From NCBI GenBank assembly GCA_013396635.1, contig WBMW01003269.1, forward strand, positions 152,915 through 216,914: a stretch of DNA of 64,000 nucleotides. The letters are read 5' to 3'. Shown piece after piece: positions 63,621 to 64,000 of this stretch (positions within the stretch are counted from its first letter, which is position 1; each line of letters starts with the position of its first letter). The translations under genes and the position numbers were made by a program. The notes beneath the pieces were generated by a model, which worked only from the letters and a program-made list of their open reading frames with translations, had not been told where the DNA came from and did not search any database. This DNA is from Penelope pileata. Its lineage: Eukaryota > Chordata > Aves > Galliformes > Cracidae.

Positions 63621-64000
63621 GGGAAGTGAAAAATAACAATCAAAATCAAGAAGAGAGCACAGAACAAAATGTTATGTTCCTCTGGAGAAGCACTTTTATC
63701 TATCAACCAAGCAATTAAGTCATGAAAATGGCCAACACAACTTCAACTTATTCTTGACTGCAGAAATAGCATAAAGGCCGTAAGAACATGAAGGAAATAC
63801 TGCCTCCAGAATTTAAGGCACTGAAAACGTCAAGTGGACAATGTTGAAATGGGGATGGAGGCTGGGGAGGGAAGATAAACACAAGTAAAAAGAAAATGTT
63901 CTTTTCTGTGACATAAAAACAAGTACAATAAGAACAAAAGGGAAAACATAATGAAGCTGTGATGTACGCTGCATACTTAGAGGTTAAAACAGACATCCAG

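Larger units (their letters stand above)
54808..64000 (-). other. STAU2: Partial STAU2 intron upstream of the dsRBD2 exon
   Basis: The acceptor TTTACAG precedes the dsRBD2 exon. Upstream of it I could not read the STAU2 exon that should encode the region before YHCPVP, so the intron appears to extend beyond 64000. It contains an old CR1 copy (56491-56945), a GC-richer block continuing to about 58.4 kb, a young-looking CR1 3' end (59463-59526) and several A tracts. 60-64 kb shows nothing recognisable. Confidence 0.78.

Noticed and set aside
1..64000. tRNA, rRNA, snRNA or CRISPR features and a second host gene
   Set aside because: No cloverleaf, box motifs, spaced direct repeats or other spliced gene could be recognised on either strand by eye.

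Overview
The window is bird nuclear DNA: a 64-kb, mostly intronic slice of one protein-coding gene, STAU2 (double-stranded RNA-binding protein Staufen homolog 2), transcribed on the minus strand. The avian assignment rests on several CR1 LINE fragments with the 8-bp ATTCTRTG-type 3' terminal repeat, on avian-type endogenous-retrovirus LTR fragments, and on the STAU2 protein sequence. I cannot name the species. One sequencing gap (33 N) lies at 37755-37787, and a single N at 12591.

Seven consecutive coding exons are visible, in transcription order: 54807-54648, 50389-50282, 44471-44259, 42599-42462, 39235-39104, 36808-36748 and 25561-25254. All have GT-AG splice sites, and the reading phases join without a break (1120 coding nt: 373 codons plus one leading base). 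Together they encode dsRBD2 (from its start), dsRBD3, dsRBD4, the linker, and the segment ending LEYLARIQGFQ where the C-terminal dsRBD5-like module begins. I found neither the 5' exons (start codon, dsRBD1) nor the last exons (dsRBD5-like module, stop, 3' UTR). They should lie beyond 64000 and before position 1 respectively, so the first ~25.3 kb and last ~9.2 kb read as partial introns.

The rest is intron with scattered repeats. A 5'-truncated CR1 at 15577-16857 keeps an unbroken reverse-transcriptase C-terminal frame. Shorter CR1 pieces lie near 0.92, 19.9, 42.2, 49.5, 56.5 and 59.5 kb. Two same-orientation ERV LTR copies sit head-to-tail at 17.58-18.56 kb, and a related LTR piece lies on the minus strand at 37.83-38.11 kb beside a TA/CA microsatellite and the gap. 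There is a probable ancient amniote SINE at 28.33 kb, a hAT-like terminal repeat at 35.06 kb, and many short A-rich or simple repeats. The most striking unexplained structure is a long imperfect inverted repeat at 33733-33916 (arms ~75 nt, loop ~31 nt). In STAU2 pre-mRNA it would form a long hairpin, in an intron of a gene whose product binds double-stranded RNA. I see no second host gene, tRNA, rRNA or CRISPR array; most short open frames are chance frames or CR1-derived.
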